Below the pieces are notes generated by a model, which saw only the letters and a list, made by a program, of their open reading frames with translations, searched no databases and was not told the origin of the DNA. 16,170 bases of DNA from Actinobacteria bacterium UBA7422 (lineage in GTDB: Bacteria > Actinomycetota > Actinomycetes > S36-B12), in the NCBI GenBank assembly GCA_002469525.1, contig DKME01000116.1, positions 5,285 to 21,454 on the forward strand, read 5' to 3'. A program made the translations under genes and the position numbers. How positions within the stretch are numbered: the first letter of the stretch is position 1; each line of letters opens with the position of its first letter. Shown piece by piece: positions 1 through 6,965 of the stretch.

Positions 1-309
1 CTGGTGTGCGGGCAAGAGTCTTTCACAGTGATGCCGGCAAGCGATTTGGCCGCCGTAGTTTCGCAGAGCGATGCAAGTATTGGCGTGATTACAACTCCGG
101 GTGACTGCGCTCAGGAGATCGCCAACCAGATGATCGCGGCCGGGCTCGCCAGTATTCTTAACTTCGCACCAGTTGTGCTGAGCGTTCCAAAACACGTTGA
201 GGTTCGCAAAGTTGATCTTGCGGTAGAACTTCAAATTTTGGCATTTCACGACCAAAAATCTGATCCCAATCAGAATTCTGCAGAAGAAAATCGTGCGGAG
301 ATCGCATGA
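1..309 (+). CDS. rex: Redox-sensing transcriptional repressor Rex, C-terminal part (5' truncated by window edge)
   Basis: Rex senses the NADH/NAD+ ratio and represses respiratory genes when NADH is low. The frame is open from base 1 to the TGA at 307-309, giving the last 102 residues; the winged-helix DNA-binding domain lies upstream of the window. Visible family hallmarks are the run IGVITTPGDCAQEIA of the Rossmann domain, then ILNFAPVVLSVP and VRKVDLAVELQILAFH, which ends in the C-terminal helix that swaps between subunits. The last 20 or so residues are polar and probably disordered. The stop overlaps the next gene's ATG (ATGA), so the two are co-transcribed. In Streptomyces rex is followed by hemA and hemC; here those genes are absent. 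The rex promoter and any operator are outside the window, and I saw no Rex-type inverted repeat inside it. The identification is confident from the C-terminal motifs. Confidence 0.93.
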   Translation: MVCGQESFTVMPASDLAAVVSQSDASIGVITTPGDCAQEIANQMIAAGLASILNFAPVVLSVPKHVEVRKVDLAVELQILAFHDQKSDPNQNSAEENRAEIA

Positions 310-2084
310 GCCCAATTTCCAAGAAACATGATTCACGGTCCAGCACAACACATTCAAAGAACACTAAATCACCTAAAGAGGCAACTGAAGTGACCACAGA
401 AAAGAAGCCGGCAGCAAAAAAGGCTCCAGCCGCAAAGAAATCCTCAGCTATACAGGGAGTAATTGAAGGTGTAGAAGTTGCGCCCACTCCTCCCCGTAAG
501 AAGTCAGCCCTGGGATCGATAACGTTCATCGCGGCTGGCCCGGGGGACCCAGAATTGTTAACAATGCGCGCTGTTCGATTATTGGGCAGTGCGGATAAAA
601 TTGTCGCCGATTCCCAGGCGATGCAGATTGCATTGGCCTATGTTGACCAAGAAAAAGTCGTCAGCACGATGGGTGAGGACGAAGTCGAGTTGGAACCGGC
701 AGAGGCCGCCAAGTTGGTTTTGGAATTGGCGCGTGAATGCGAGCATGTTGTCAGGCTGGTGATAGGTGACCCGATTGTTTCAGGCCGCTTGATTCCGGAA
801 ATTTCAGTCCTTCGACGTTCCCATGCAAACTTCGAATTAGTTCCAGGTGTCAGTGAGATTACCGGAATTCCGGCCTTTGCAGGCTTTAATTTGACCGGCG
901 GAAAATCAAATGAAGTGCGGATTCTTAATGCGCAGGACGCTGGAATTGAGTGGGAATCTTTGGTCAATCCGAGGGAAACTCTGGTGTTTCTCGATGGAGG
1001 CGATTTGGTGTCCTGGATCGCTGACAAATTGCTGAAAGCCGGCCGCGACCCGCAAACCCCGATAGCGATTACCCGCAATGGGACAACGGTCGACCAAAGG
1101 ACAACCCTTTCGACTCTTGGCTCCGTGGGGACATTGCTCAAAGGCTCTAAAGACTCGGGCCCCGGATTCGTGGTTGTCGGGGAAGTCTTGGATCAACGGG
1201 AGAAATACAACTGGTTTGAAAAGAAGGAATTAGTTGGGTGGCGAGTTCTCATTCCTCGGACACAAGACAACACGGCAGAAATGATTCAGGTGCTCAAGGC
1301 ACATGGTGCAGTCCCCAGTGAAGTCGCCACGATCTCGGTGGAACCTCCTCGCACACCGCAACAGATGGATCGAGCCGTGAACGGGTTGGTCTCTGGCCGT
1401 TACGCCTGGGTCGGATTTACTTCCCTCAACGCTGTTCGCGCTATTCGTGAAAAACTCGAAGAGTACGGGCTGGACGCGCGCTCTTTCTCCGGACTCAAGG
1501 TGGCAGCGGTGGGTGCCTCAACAATCGCCGCGCTGATCGAATTCGGCGTGAAACCGGATTTAGTCCCACCGGGCGATCAGAATACGAGTGCGCTTCTGGA
1601 CGAGTGGCCCCCATACGACAGTTTGTTAGACCCAATCAATCGGATTTTTCTTCCACGAGCCGACATCTCAACCGACACGTTGGTTGCCGGACTCGGAGAC
1701 CTCGGTTGGGAAGTCGAAGACATCACTGCATTTCGCACAGTGCGTGCAGCACCGCCCCCCGCTTACACCCGTGAAGCTATTAAGACCGGTGGCTTTGATG
1801 CAGTGCTGTTTACTTCGAGCAGCACGGTTCGCAACTTGGTCGGGATCGCGGGCAAGCCGCACGCCACCACGGTGGTCGCTTGTATCGGTCCGCAGACAGC
1901 CAAAACAGCTGCCGAACACGGCCTTCGCGTGGATGTCCTCGCAGAGGTCAATACCCCGCTTGCGCTAGTCGATGCACTTTCTATTCACGCCGAAACTTTG
2001 CGTGATGCCGCACTCGAAGGCGGCGAGGTTTCATGGCGGCCGAGTCGTCGTCGTCCTGTTGCTCGTCGTAAGTCTGTGAAGTAG
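306..2084 (+). CDS. hemD: Uroporphyrinogen-III synthase with N-terminal CobA/SUMT-like domain
   Basis: The HemD part closes hydroxymethylbilane to uroporphyrinogen III, the branch point to heme, siroheme and corrinoids. In 592 residues I see: a Lys/Ala-rich disordered extension (1-72, with EKKPAAKKAPAAKKSS); a CobA/SUMT-like methyltransferase domain (about 73-300) keeping AGPGDPELLT (77-86) and VIGDP (152-156); a HemD domain (about 308-560) with VLIPRT, VEPPRTPQQM, FTSLNAVRAI, FLPRADI and LFTSSSTVRNLVGIAGKP; and a basic tail RRRPVARRK. The SUMT YDxLV element and full GDPFVFGRG loop are altered, as I recall for other actinobacterial homologues, so methyltransferase activity is doubtful. Two starts are possible: ATG 306, with GGAG 5 bases upstream and a 4-base overlap with rex, or GTG 390, with AAAGAGG 8 bases upstream, which would remove 28 residues of the tail. 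I chose 306. Confidence 0.9.
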   Translation: MSPISKKHDSRSSTTHSKNTKSPKEATEVTTEKKPAAKKAPAAKKSSAIQGVIEGVEVAPTPPRKKSALGSITFIAAGPGDPELLTMRAVRLLGSADKIVADSQAMQIALAYVDQEKVVSTMGEDEVELEPAEAAKLVLELARECEHVVRLVIGDPIVSGRLIPEISVLRRSHANFELVPGVSEITGIPAFAGFNLTGGKSNEVRILNAQDAGIEWESLVNPRETLVFLDGGDLVSWIADKLLKAGRDPQTPIAITRNGTTVDQRTTLSTLGSVGTLLKGSKDSGPGFVVVGEVLDQREKYNWFEKKELVGWRVLIPRTQDNTAEMIQVLKAHGAVPSEVATISVEPPRTPQQMDRAVNGLVSGRYAWVGFTSLNAVRAIREKLEEYGLDARSFSGLKVAAVGASTIAALIEFGVKPDLVPPGDQNTSALLDEWPPYDSLLDPINRIFLPRADISTDTLVAGLGDLGWEVEDITAFRTVRAAPPPAYTREAIKTGGFDAVLFTSSSTVRNLVGIAGKPHATTVVACIGPQTAKTAAEHGLRVDVLAEVNTPLALVDALSIHAETLRDAALEGGEVSWRPSRRRPVARRKSVK

Positions 2085-2089
2085 GAGAG
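2083..2089 (+). promoter_or_regulatory. Strong Shine-Dalgarno for the histidine phosphatase gene
   Basis: AGGAGAG lies 8 bases before ATG 2098 and overlaps the hemD stop codon. It is one of the best ribosome binding sites in the window and marks this gene as an internal operon gene, in contrast to the leaderless starts elsewhere. Confidence 0.75.
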
Positions 2090-2097
2090 CAGATAAC

Positions 2098-2748
2098 ATG
2101 TCTACTCGGTCGGGGCACACGACAGTTCACTTACTTCGTCACGGTGAGGTGTACAACCCGGAAGGCGTGCTCTACGGCCGACTTCCCGGTTACTACCTCA
2201 GCGATCTCGGAATTGAAATGGCTGATCGTGCAGCAGTAGCTCTTGCAGACCGTGACATCGCAGCGGTTATCTCCTCGCCTATGGAGCGGGCGCAGCAAAC
2301 AGCTACCCCGATCGCCAACAGCCACTCACTCGACATTCTCACCAACGGAGATTTGATCGAGGCAGAAAATATCTTCGAGGGTAAGCGGGTAAGTGTTGGC
2401 GACGGTGTCCTCAAGCAACCCAAAACTTGGCGCCACCTGTGGAATCCTTTTAAGCCGTCTTGGGGTGAACCCTATGACGTCGTTGCGGCCCGAATGAGTG
2501 CTGCAATTGATTCTGCTCGTCTACAAGCACAGGGGCGCGAGGCAGTTCTCGTAAGCCATCAGTTGCCCATTTGGATAGCTCGATTGGGGGCCGAAGACCG
2601 GCGGCTCTGGCACGACCCGCGCTCGCGTCAATGTACGCTGGCGTCTCTTACCTCCCTTACTTTCGATGGTAGCGACTTGGTCGCAATTACGTACTCCGAG
2701 CCTTCGCGCGACCTACTTGAAAAGGCCAGCAAGATCGCTGGCGCTTAG
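2098..2748 (+). CDS. Histidine phosphatase family protein (phosphoglycerate mutase-like)
   Basis: This 216-residue branch-2 histidine phosphatase acts through a phosphohistidine. The catalytic motif LLRHGE is at residues 12-17 (His15), the companion motif SSPMERAQQTA at 59-69, and the second catalytic histidine is in VLVSHQLP (His154). The family covers phosphoglycerate mutases and many small-molecule phosphatases, and the substrate cannot be read from sequence. The same family member sits between hemL and the cytochrome c genes in M. tuberculosis, so the position is conserved while hemL is missing here. The gene begins 13 bases after hemD with a strong ribosome binding site, so it belongs to the rex-hemD transcript. 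Its stop codon TAG is also the first half of the predicted -10 element of resA. A CobC-type role (alpha-ribazole phosphatase) is possible but nothing here supports it. Confidence 0.88.
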   Translation: MSTRSGHTTVHLLRHGEVYNPEGVLYGRLPGYYLSDLGIEMADRAAVALADRDIAAVISSPMERAQQTATPIANSHSLDILTNGDLIEAENIFEGKRVSVGDGVLKQPKTWRHLWNPFKPSWGEPYDVVAARMSAAIDSARLQAQGREAVLVSHQLPIWIARLGAEDRRLWHDPRSRQCTLASLTSLTFDGSDLVAITYSEPSRDLLEKASKIAGA

Positions 2749-2751
2749 CAT
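2746..2751 (+). promoter_or_regulatory. Predicted -10 element (TAGCAT) of the resA operon; leaderless start
   Basis: TAGCAT fits the actinobacterial -10 consensus TANNNT and is followed by 6 bases (GTAACT) and then ATG 2758, so transcription would begin at or next to the start codon. No Shine-Dalgarno precedes resA, which agrees. The hexamer contains the TAG stop of the previous gene. A TTGAAA at 2717-2722 resembles a -35 box, but its 23-base spacing is too long. Confidence 0.6.
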
Positions 2752-2757
2752 GTAACT

Positions 2758-3339
2758 ATGCGCTCGCTTCCTCGTTTGACGCTGACTGTTGCACTCGTAT
2801 TGAGCTTGGGATTAGCCGCATGTTCAACGGCACCATCCACCGATGCTGGTTTTGTTTCTGGCGATGGTTCGATCACGATTTTGAACCCTGACCAGAGGTT
2901 GCTGGCCCCGAACGCGACCGGAGTTGACCTTGATGGTGCTCCCCTTGAACTCGCTGATTTTGCCGGGCAGGTGGTTGTGCTTAATGTGTGGGCCTCTTGG
3001 TGTGCACCGTGCAGGGCCGAAGCTGGTGCACTAGAGGAAGTCGCAGTCCAGTTTGCAGGCCAAGGCGTTCAATTCCTGGGTCTGAACACTCGCGACTCCA
3101 ATGCGGCAGCGCAAGCATTTATCAGAAACTACGGAGTCACCTACCCCTCATTCGTGGACACTGATGGACGTATTCAGTTGCTGTTTAACGACTCGTTACC
3201 TCCTCAGGCAATTCCTTCAACAATCGTTATTGACCAACAGGGCAGGGTGGCTGCCCGAGCCCTTGGCGTAGTGACAGCACCAACACTGCGAGCAATGATT
3301 GAGCCACTGTTGGTGGAATCTGGAACCCCCGATGGATAG
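2758..3339 (+). CDS. resA: TlpA/ResA-family thiol-disulfide oxidoreductase, lipoprotein
   Basis: A membrane-anchored extracytoplasmic thioredoxin-like protein that keeps apocytochrome c CxxCH cysteines reduced for heme attachment. In 193 residues there is a short basic N-terminus, a hydrophobic stretch (8-21) and a lipobox LAAC ending at Cys22, so it should be lipid-anchored. The redoxin domain (about 45-185) carries the active site WCAPC (81-85) inside VVLNVWASWCAPCRAE and a cis-proline segment AIPSTIVID (Pro153). It should receive electrons from CcdA, encoded next, whose ATG at 3332 overlaps the end of this gene by 8 bases. The gene heads a four-gene System II cytochrome c maturation operon with its own predicted leaderless promoter. 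Assignment to ResA rather than a general TlpA rests on the operon context. Confidence 0.92.
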   Translation: MRSLPRLTLTVALVLSLGLAACSTAPSTDAGFVSGDGSITILNPDQRLLAPNATGVDLDGAPLELADFAGQVVVLNVWASWCAPCRAEAGALEEVAVQFAGQGVQFLGLNTRDSNAAAQAFIRNYGVTYPSFVDTDGRIQLLFNDSLPPQAIPSTIVIDQQGRVAARALGVVTAPTLRAMIEPLLVESGTPDG

Positions 3340-4075
3340 CATTTCCACGATCGTTAGCAGCGGTTCATTGCTAATTGCTTTACCAATCGCGTTTGCCGCA
3401 GGACTCCTAGCATTTCTGAGCCCATGTGTTCTGCCCTTGGCTCCCGGTTACATCAGTTACATCACTGGACTCACTGGAGCGGAAATCAGTGAAGGGCGCA
3501 AGGGCCGCGTGCTGCTGGGAAGCATCCTTTTCGTACTCGGCTTTAGCGTGGTTTTTGTCTCCTACGGAGCTCTTTTTGGTGGAGCTGGCGCACTTCTATT
3601 GGAATACGCGGACTGGATTAACCGGGTGCTTGGCGTACTTGTAATCGTCATGGGTCTTGCGTTTATGGGTCTCATTCCGGGACTGCAGCGGGAGTACCGG
3701 ATTCATCACGTTCCTCGGTGGGGTGTAGCAGGTGCACCCATACTTGGGGTCGCATTTGGAATCGGTTGGACTCCGTGCATTGGGCCAACTCTTGCCGCAG
3801 TTCAGACCTTGGCATTTAGTGAAGCGAGTGCCGCTCGAGGTGCATTGCTCTCACTCGTCTACTCGATTGGTTTAGGCGTGCCGTTCATCCTTCTTGGATT
3901 GTTGTTCACGCGCACTGCGCGGGCGCTGAAATTCCTGAGAACACATACCCTTGTCATTATGCGAGTTGGCGGCGCCATGATGGTAATTGTCGGTGTGTTA
4001 CTAGTCACGGGTGCCTGGACCGAGTTCACCATTTGGCTTAGGGTCACGCTGCCAGGATTTGAGACGGTGATTTAG
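3332..4075 (+). CDS. ccdA: Cytochrome c biogenesis protein CcdA (thiol-disulfide transmembrane carrier)
   Basis: CcdA moves reducing equivalents from cytoplasmic thioredoxin across the membrane to ResA. The 247-residue protein is almost entirely hydrophobic, with about six membrane segments. The two redox cysteines are both present: Cys32 in LSPCVLPLAPGYISY and Cys149 in GWTPCIGPTLAA, matching the pseudo-symmetric halves of the family. I chose ATG 3332 because it leads straight into the first membrane helix; the frame is open back to a TTG at 3299, but those 11 residues (SHCWWNLEPP) lie within resA and look like out-of-frame translation. Overlaps of 8 bases with resA and 1 base with resB (TAGTG) indicate translational coupling. 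Confidence 0.95.
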   Translation: MDSISTIVSSGSLLIALPIAFAAGLLAFLSPCVLPLAPGYISYITGLTGAEISEGRKGRVLLGSILFVLGFSVVFVSYGALFGGAGALLLEYADWINRVLGVLVIVMGLAFMGLIPGLQREYRIHHVPRWGVAGAPILGVAFGIGWTPCIGPTLAAVQTLAFSEASAARGALLSLVYSIGLGVPFILLGLLFTRTARALKFLRTHTLVIMRVGGAMMVIVGVLLVTGAWTEFTIWLRVTLPGFETVI

Positions 4076-5607
4076 TGACAACGACTTTGCCCCCCATGTC
4101 ACAGCGCGGATTCCTTCGGTGGCTGTGGCGTCAGTTAACCAGCATGAAGACGGCACTGATTCTGCTATTCCTGCTGGCGATCGCAAGCATCCCCGGATCG
4201 ATTTTGCCCCAACGTGGAACCAATCCGATTTTGGTCGAACAGTGGCTCACCGACAACCCAACACTGGGCCCAGTTCTCGACTCGATCGGTGCCTTCGACG
4301 TGTTCGGTTCGCCGTGGTACTCGGCCGTCTACATTCTGCTGTTCATTTCATTGATCGGTTGTGTGTTGCCAAGACTGGGTGTGCACTGGAAAGCCATGCG
4401 ATCCCAGCCGCCCCCAGCACCCAAAAACTTGTCCCGCATGGGAGGCACCGCCTTCGAATATGCAGGAGATACCCAGACCACAATCGAAGACGCACGAAAA
4501 ATTCTCGAAAAAGACCGCTGGCGTACCGTTGTCGGTCAAGACCCGTCGGGAGTCCATTGGGTGGCTGCGGAAAAAGGGTATTTGCGTGAGACCGGCAATT
4601 TAATTTTTCATTTCTCGCTAATTCTGATTTTGGTTGGAGTCGCGGTTGGAGGGCTCTTTGGCTGGCGCGGCAATGTGATTGTCCGCGAGGGAGAAGGCTT
4701 TTCAAACACGCTTACCCAATACGACGCATGGGGTGGCGGCCGGCTTTCCTCGGCGGACAACCTCCCCGAATTTTCCTTCACTTTGGAAAGTTTCGACGTG
4801 GAGTTTGAGCGCGAAAATTCCCAGGAAGGGGCACCCCGCCTCTTTGAAGCAAACATGGTGGTCGACCGCCCAGGCGTTGAGGGCTCCACCAGGCACCTAG
4901 TAGAAGTCAATGAACCTCTCGTTATTGACTCGGCAAAAGTTTTCCTCGTGGGGCATGGTTACGCGCCTCACTTGATCGTGCGCGACTCCCAAGGAACCGT
5001 CGTTCTCGACGACGCCGTTGTCTTCCTGCCGCAGGATGGAAACTTTACGTCGACGGGTGTAGTTAAAATTCCAGATACGGATCCGCAATTAGGTTTTCGT
5101 GGACTATTTCTCCCAACAAGCGCTGTAGACGAAATTCGTGGACCTCACTCGGTTTTCCCAGCCCCGGACGACGTGTCAGTGTTTTTTGGTGCATGGGAAG
5201 GAGACCTTGGTCTGGACAACGGCATTCCACAAAGTATTTACACCCTCAACGTCGATGACATGACCCAACTTGGGCTCGAGTCATTAAGGGTGGGCCAAAC
5301 GTGGCAGTTGCCACAAGGCGCTGGGAGCATTGAGCTGGCTGGCTATGAACGTTGGGCATCCTTTCAAATGGCCTCTGACCCAGGTAAGGAACTAGCCTTG
5401 GTCGCAGCAATTCTGGCAATTCTCGGATTGACTTTGAGCCTATTTATCCAACGCCGCCGGGTGTGGGTCAAGGTCAGTCAGGTTCTCGAGCAGGGTTCTG
5501 CGGGCACGGTTAGGGTAGAGGTGGCTGGGATTGCGAAAGCCTCGGGCCACAATGCAACCGAGCAAGTAGATCACATTGTTGAATCATTGAAAGGGAAAAC
5601 CAACTGA
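4075..5607 (+). CDS. resB: Cytochrome c biogenesis protein ResB (Ccs1 family)
   Basis: ResB forms, with CcsB, the System II heme-delivery and cytochrome c synthetase complex. The 510-residue protein shows the family layout: membrane segments at about 26-44, 82-98 and 175-195, a large extracytoplasmic domain (about 200-435), and a final membrane segment at about 437-457 followed by a basic stop-transfer RRRVWVKV. The N-terminal LTSMKTALILLFLLAIASIPGS and GYLRETGNLIFHFSLI, with His179 inside the third helix, are typical of Ccs1; this histidine is a candidate heme ligand. The GTG at 4075 overlaps the ccdA stop by one base; an ATG at 4096 would remove seven residues and is an alternative. The stop overlaps ccsB by one base (TGATG). 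Confidence 0.94.
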   Translation: MTTTLPPMSQRGFLRWLWRQLTSMKTALILLFLLAIASIPGSILPQRGTNPILVEQWLTDNPTLGPVLDSIGAFDVFGSPWYSAVYILLFISLIGCVLPRLGVHWKAMRSQPPPAPKNLSRMGGTAFEYAGDTQTTIEDARKILEKDRWRTVVGQDPSGVHWVAAEKGYLRETGNLIFHFSLILILVGVAVGGLFGWRGNVIVREGEGFSNTLTQYDAWGGGRLSSADNLPEFSFTLESFDVEFERENSQEGAPRLFEANMVVDRPGVEGSTRHLVEVNEPLVIDSAKVFLVGHGYAPHLIVRDSQGTVVLDDAVVFLPQDGNFTSTGVVKIPDTDPQLGFRGLFLPTSAVDEIRGPHSVFPAPDDVSVFFGAWEGDLGLDNGIPQSIYTLNVDDMTQLGLESLRVGQTWQLPQGAGSIELAGYERWASFQMASDPGKELALVAAILAILGLTLSLFIQRRRVWVKVSQVLEQGSAGTVRVEVAGIAKASGHNATEQVDHIVESLKGKTN

Positions 5608-6545
5608 TGGACTTCATGGACAGCGTGCAGTTAGCCGATGCAAGCAATAATTTCGTGTACGCCTCGATGGTCACCCTGTTCCTAGCAACAATCCTTTTTT
5701 CTGTGTCATTTGCCGCCGGGCGTAGAAGGCCTGTTCACGCATCAACCACTGCATCAAAGGTGTTGGTGGAGTCCAGTGGTTCAGTGTTACTTGAACTACC
5801 GGAAAAGGAAGCATCACTTGATCCAGGTCGCCGTTCAGCCAATATTGGGATGTCGCTCACGTGGCTGTCTTTTGGCCTATTGCTCGTTGGCGTTGTGCTT
5901 CGGGGGGTATGGGCGGGCCGAGTTCCCTGGGGCAACATGTACGAATTCTCCATTAGTTCAGCGGTGGGAATTCTGGCGGTTTATCTCATTTGGTCAACCC
6001 AAAGGGATCTCCGGTGGCTTGGCCTGTTCGTCACAATTCCCACTCTCCTGACCCTTGGGTTGGCCGTCACCGTTCTGTACACCGAAGCAGCCCAACTGGT
6101 TCCAGCCTTAAAGTCGTACTGGCTCGTCATCCACGTTTTCGCAGCGATTATTGGCGGAGGCGCGTTCACCGTTGGTGCGGCGACCGCTGGGTTGTCATTG
6201 ATCTCTGACAAAGGTTGGTTTAAGCAGCTGCCGTCACGAGAGAAACTCGAAGGGCTCACTCATAAGGTGATTGCGTTCTCGTTCCCAATCTGGACCTTTG
6301 CCGTTGTTGCCGGGGCCATCTGGGCCGAAAATGCTTGGGGTAGGTATTGGGGCTGGGATCCGAAAGAAACTTGGGCGTTTATCACTTGGGTTGTTTTTGC
6401 TGCCTACCTGCACGCCCGTTCAACGGCCGGTTGGAAACACCAAAAAGCGTCTGTGATCGCGATTGTCGGTTGGCTGTCGTTTCTCATTAACTATTTTGGT
6501 GTGAATATATTTGTCAATAGCCTGCACAGCTATTCAGGAATGTAG
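5607..6545 (+). CDS. ccsB: Cytochrome c biogenesis protein CcsB/CcsA (ResC, heme handling protein)
   Basis: This integral membrane protein exports heme and presents it for covalent attachment to apocytochrome c on the outer face. In 312 residues there are about eight hydrophobic segments. The diagnostic tryptophan-rich WWD motif, WGRYWGWDPKETWAF, is at 244-258. Candidate heme-binding histidines are His176 (WLVIHV), His219 (LTHKVI) and His307 (NSLHSYSGM, the C-terminus). It starts at ATG 5607, overlapping the resB stop by one base, and is the last gene of the operon. With ResA, CcdA and ResB it gives a complete System II, so the host should make c-type cytochromes and must have a heme supply even though most heme genes are not in this window. 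The 54 bases to the convergent next gene contain no clear terminator. Confidence 0.96.
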   Translation: MDFMDSVQLADASNNFVYASMVTLFLATILFSVSFAAGRRRPVHASTTASKVLVESSGSVLLELPEKEASLDPGRRSANIGMSLTWLSFGLLLVGVVLRGVWAGRVPWGNMYEFSISSAVGILAVYLIWSTQRDLRWLGLFVTIPTLLTLGLAVTVLYTEAAQLVPALKSYWLVIHVFAAIIGGGAFTVGAATAGLSLISDKGWFKQLPSREKLEGLTHKVIAFSFPIWTFAVVAGAIWAENAWGRYWGWDPKETWAFITWVVFAAYLHARSTAGWKHQKASVIAIVGWLSFLINYFGVNIFVNSLHSYSGM

Positions 6546-6599
6546 CGCGATTCCTCAGCGTCTCACTATTTAACGTTTGCCCCTTTAAAGGTTTCCTTG

Positions 6600-6914
6600 T
6601 CAAGGGTTTTGTTCGCGTCGCTTTCGCATTTTGTCAACCCACACGTCGTCGTCGAGTTTACGCAGGAATTTAGGGTCGTCGTCCGGTGCGCCGGGACCTG
6701 ATCCACGCCTTGCCCGTCCGCCCAGACCCCCAGCGGGCCAGATCCTGCCCAGTAGGAGCCAGAAAAGTCCCCCCAAGATTGGCAGCACGATCACGATCAC
6801 AAGCCAGACATATTTGGGCAGGGTGCGAGTCAGGCTTTTATCGCTACGAAGGACATCGATGATCGAATAAATATAAAAAGCCAATCCGAGCAGAACCCCG
6901 GCTACACGAATCAT
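6600..6914 (-). CDS. Small membrane protein with phospholipase D-nuclease N-terminal (PLDc_N) domain
   Basis: A 104-residue protein with two membrane segments (about 3-20 and 37-57) and a polar, charged C-terminal tail. The signature YVWLVIVIVLPILGGLFWLL followed by GR matches the PLDc_N two-helix module found at the N-terminus of cardiolipin synthases and as stand-alone proteins in actinobacteria; the catalytic HKD domain is absent, so no enzymatic role can be claimed. The reading frame extends to ATG 6932, but I prefer ATG 6914: it directly starts the hydrophobic segment (MIRVAGVLL), and the codons in between (TAC CCT) form a -10 hexamer TACCCT placed 6 bases upstream, typical of a leaderless start. 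It converges on ccsB and diverges from the DUF4229 gene. Function unknown. Confidence 0.83.
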   Translation of the reverse strand: MIRVAGVLLGLAFYIYSIIDVLRSDKSLTRTLPKYVWLVIVIVLPILGGLFWLLLGRIWPAGGLGGRARRGSGPGAPDDDPKFLRKLDDDVWVDKMRKRREQNP

Positions 6915-6920
6915 GGACCT

Positions 6921-6926
6921 AGGGTA
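6921..6926 (-). promoter_or_regulatory. Predicted -10 element (TACCCT) of the PLDc_N gene; leaderless start
   Basis: On the minus strand TACCCT is followed by AGGTCC (6 bases) and ATG 6914. A CCGACA sharing four of six bases with the -35 consensus lies 18 bases upstream of the hexamer. This supports ATG 6914 over ATG 6932. Confidence 0.55.
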
Positions 6927-6952
6927 CGCCATGTTCGGGATCTGTGTCGGGG

Positions 6953-6958
6953 TAGCGT
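6953..6958 (+). promoter_or_regulatory. Predicted -10 element (TAGCGT) of the DUF4229 gene; leaderless start
   Basis: TAGCGT is followed by 7 bases and then GTG 6966. The hexamer overlaps the alternative GTG at 6957, which argues that 6966 is the real start. Confidence 0.5.
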
Positions 6959-6965
6959 GGGCAGT

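Noticed and set aside
2717..2722. TTGAAA as the -35 box of the resA promoter.
   Set aside because: It is 23 bases from the TAGCAT hexamer, well beyond usual spacing.
3299..3331. TTG 3299 as a longer ccdA start.
   Set aside because: The added residues (SHCWWNLEPP) are out-of-frame translation of the resA 3' end; ATG 3332 leads directly into the first membrane helix.
4063..4077. GACGGT 6 bases before the resB GTG as another leaderless promoter.
   Set aside because: It lacks the conserved first T, resB overlaps ccdA by one base inside an operon, and such a two-base match is expected by chance in about 1 of 16 positions.
4119..4589. Long alternative-frame ORFs inside resB, hemD, menD and menF.
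   Set aside because: They are wholly nested in genes with clear family motifs, show no recognisable domains, and look like by-products of codon composition.
6582..6591. CCTTTAAAGG palindrome between ccsB and the PLDc_N gene as a bidirectional terminator.
   Set aside because: It is only 10 bases, has no loop, is AT-rich in the centre and has no T-run; it could not form a stable hairpin.
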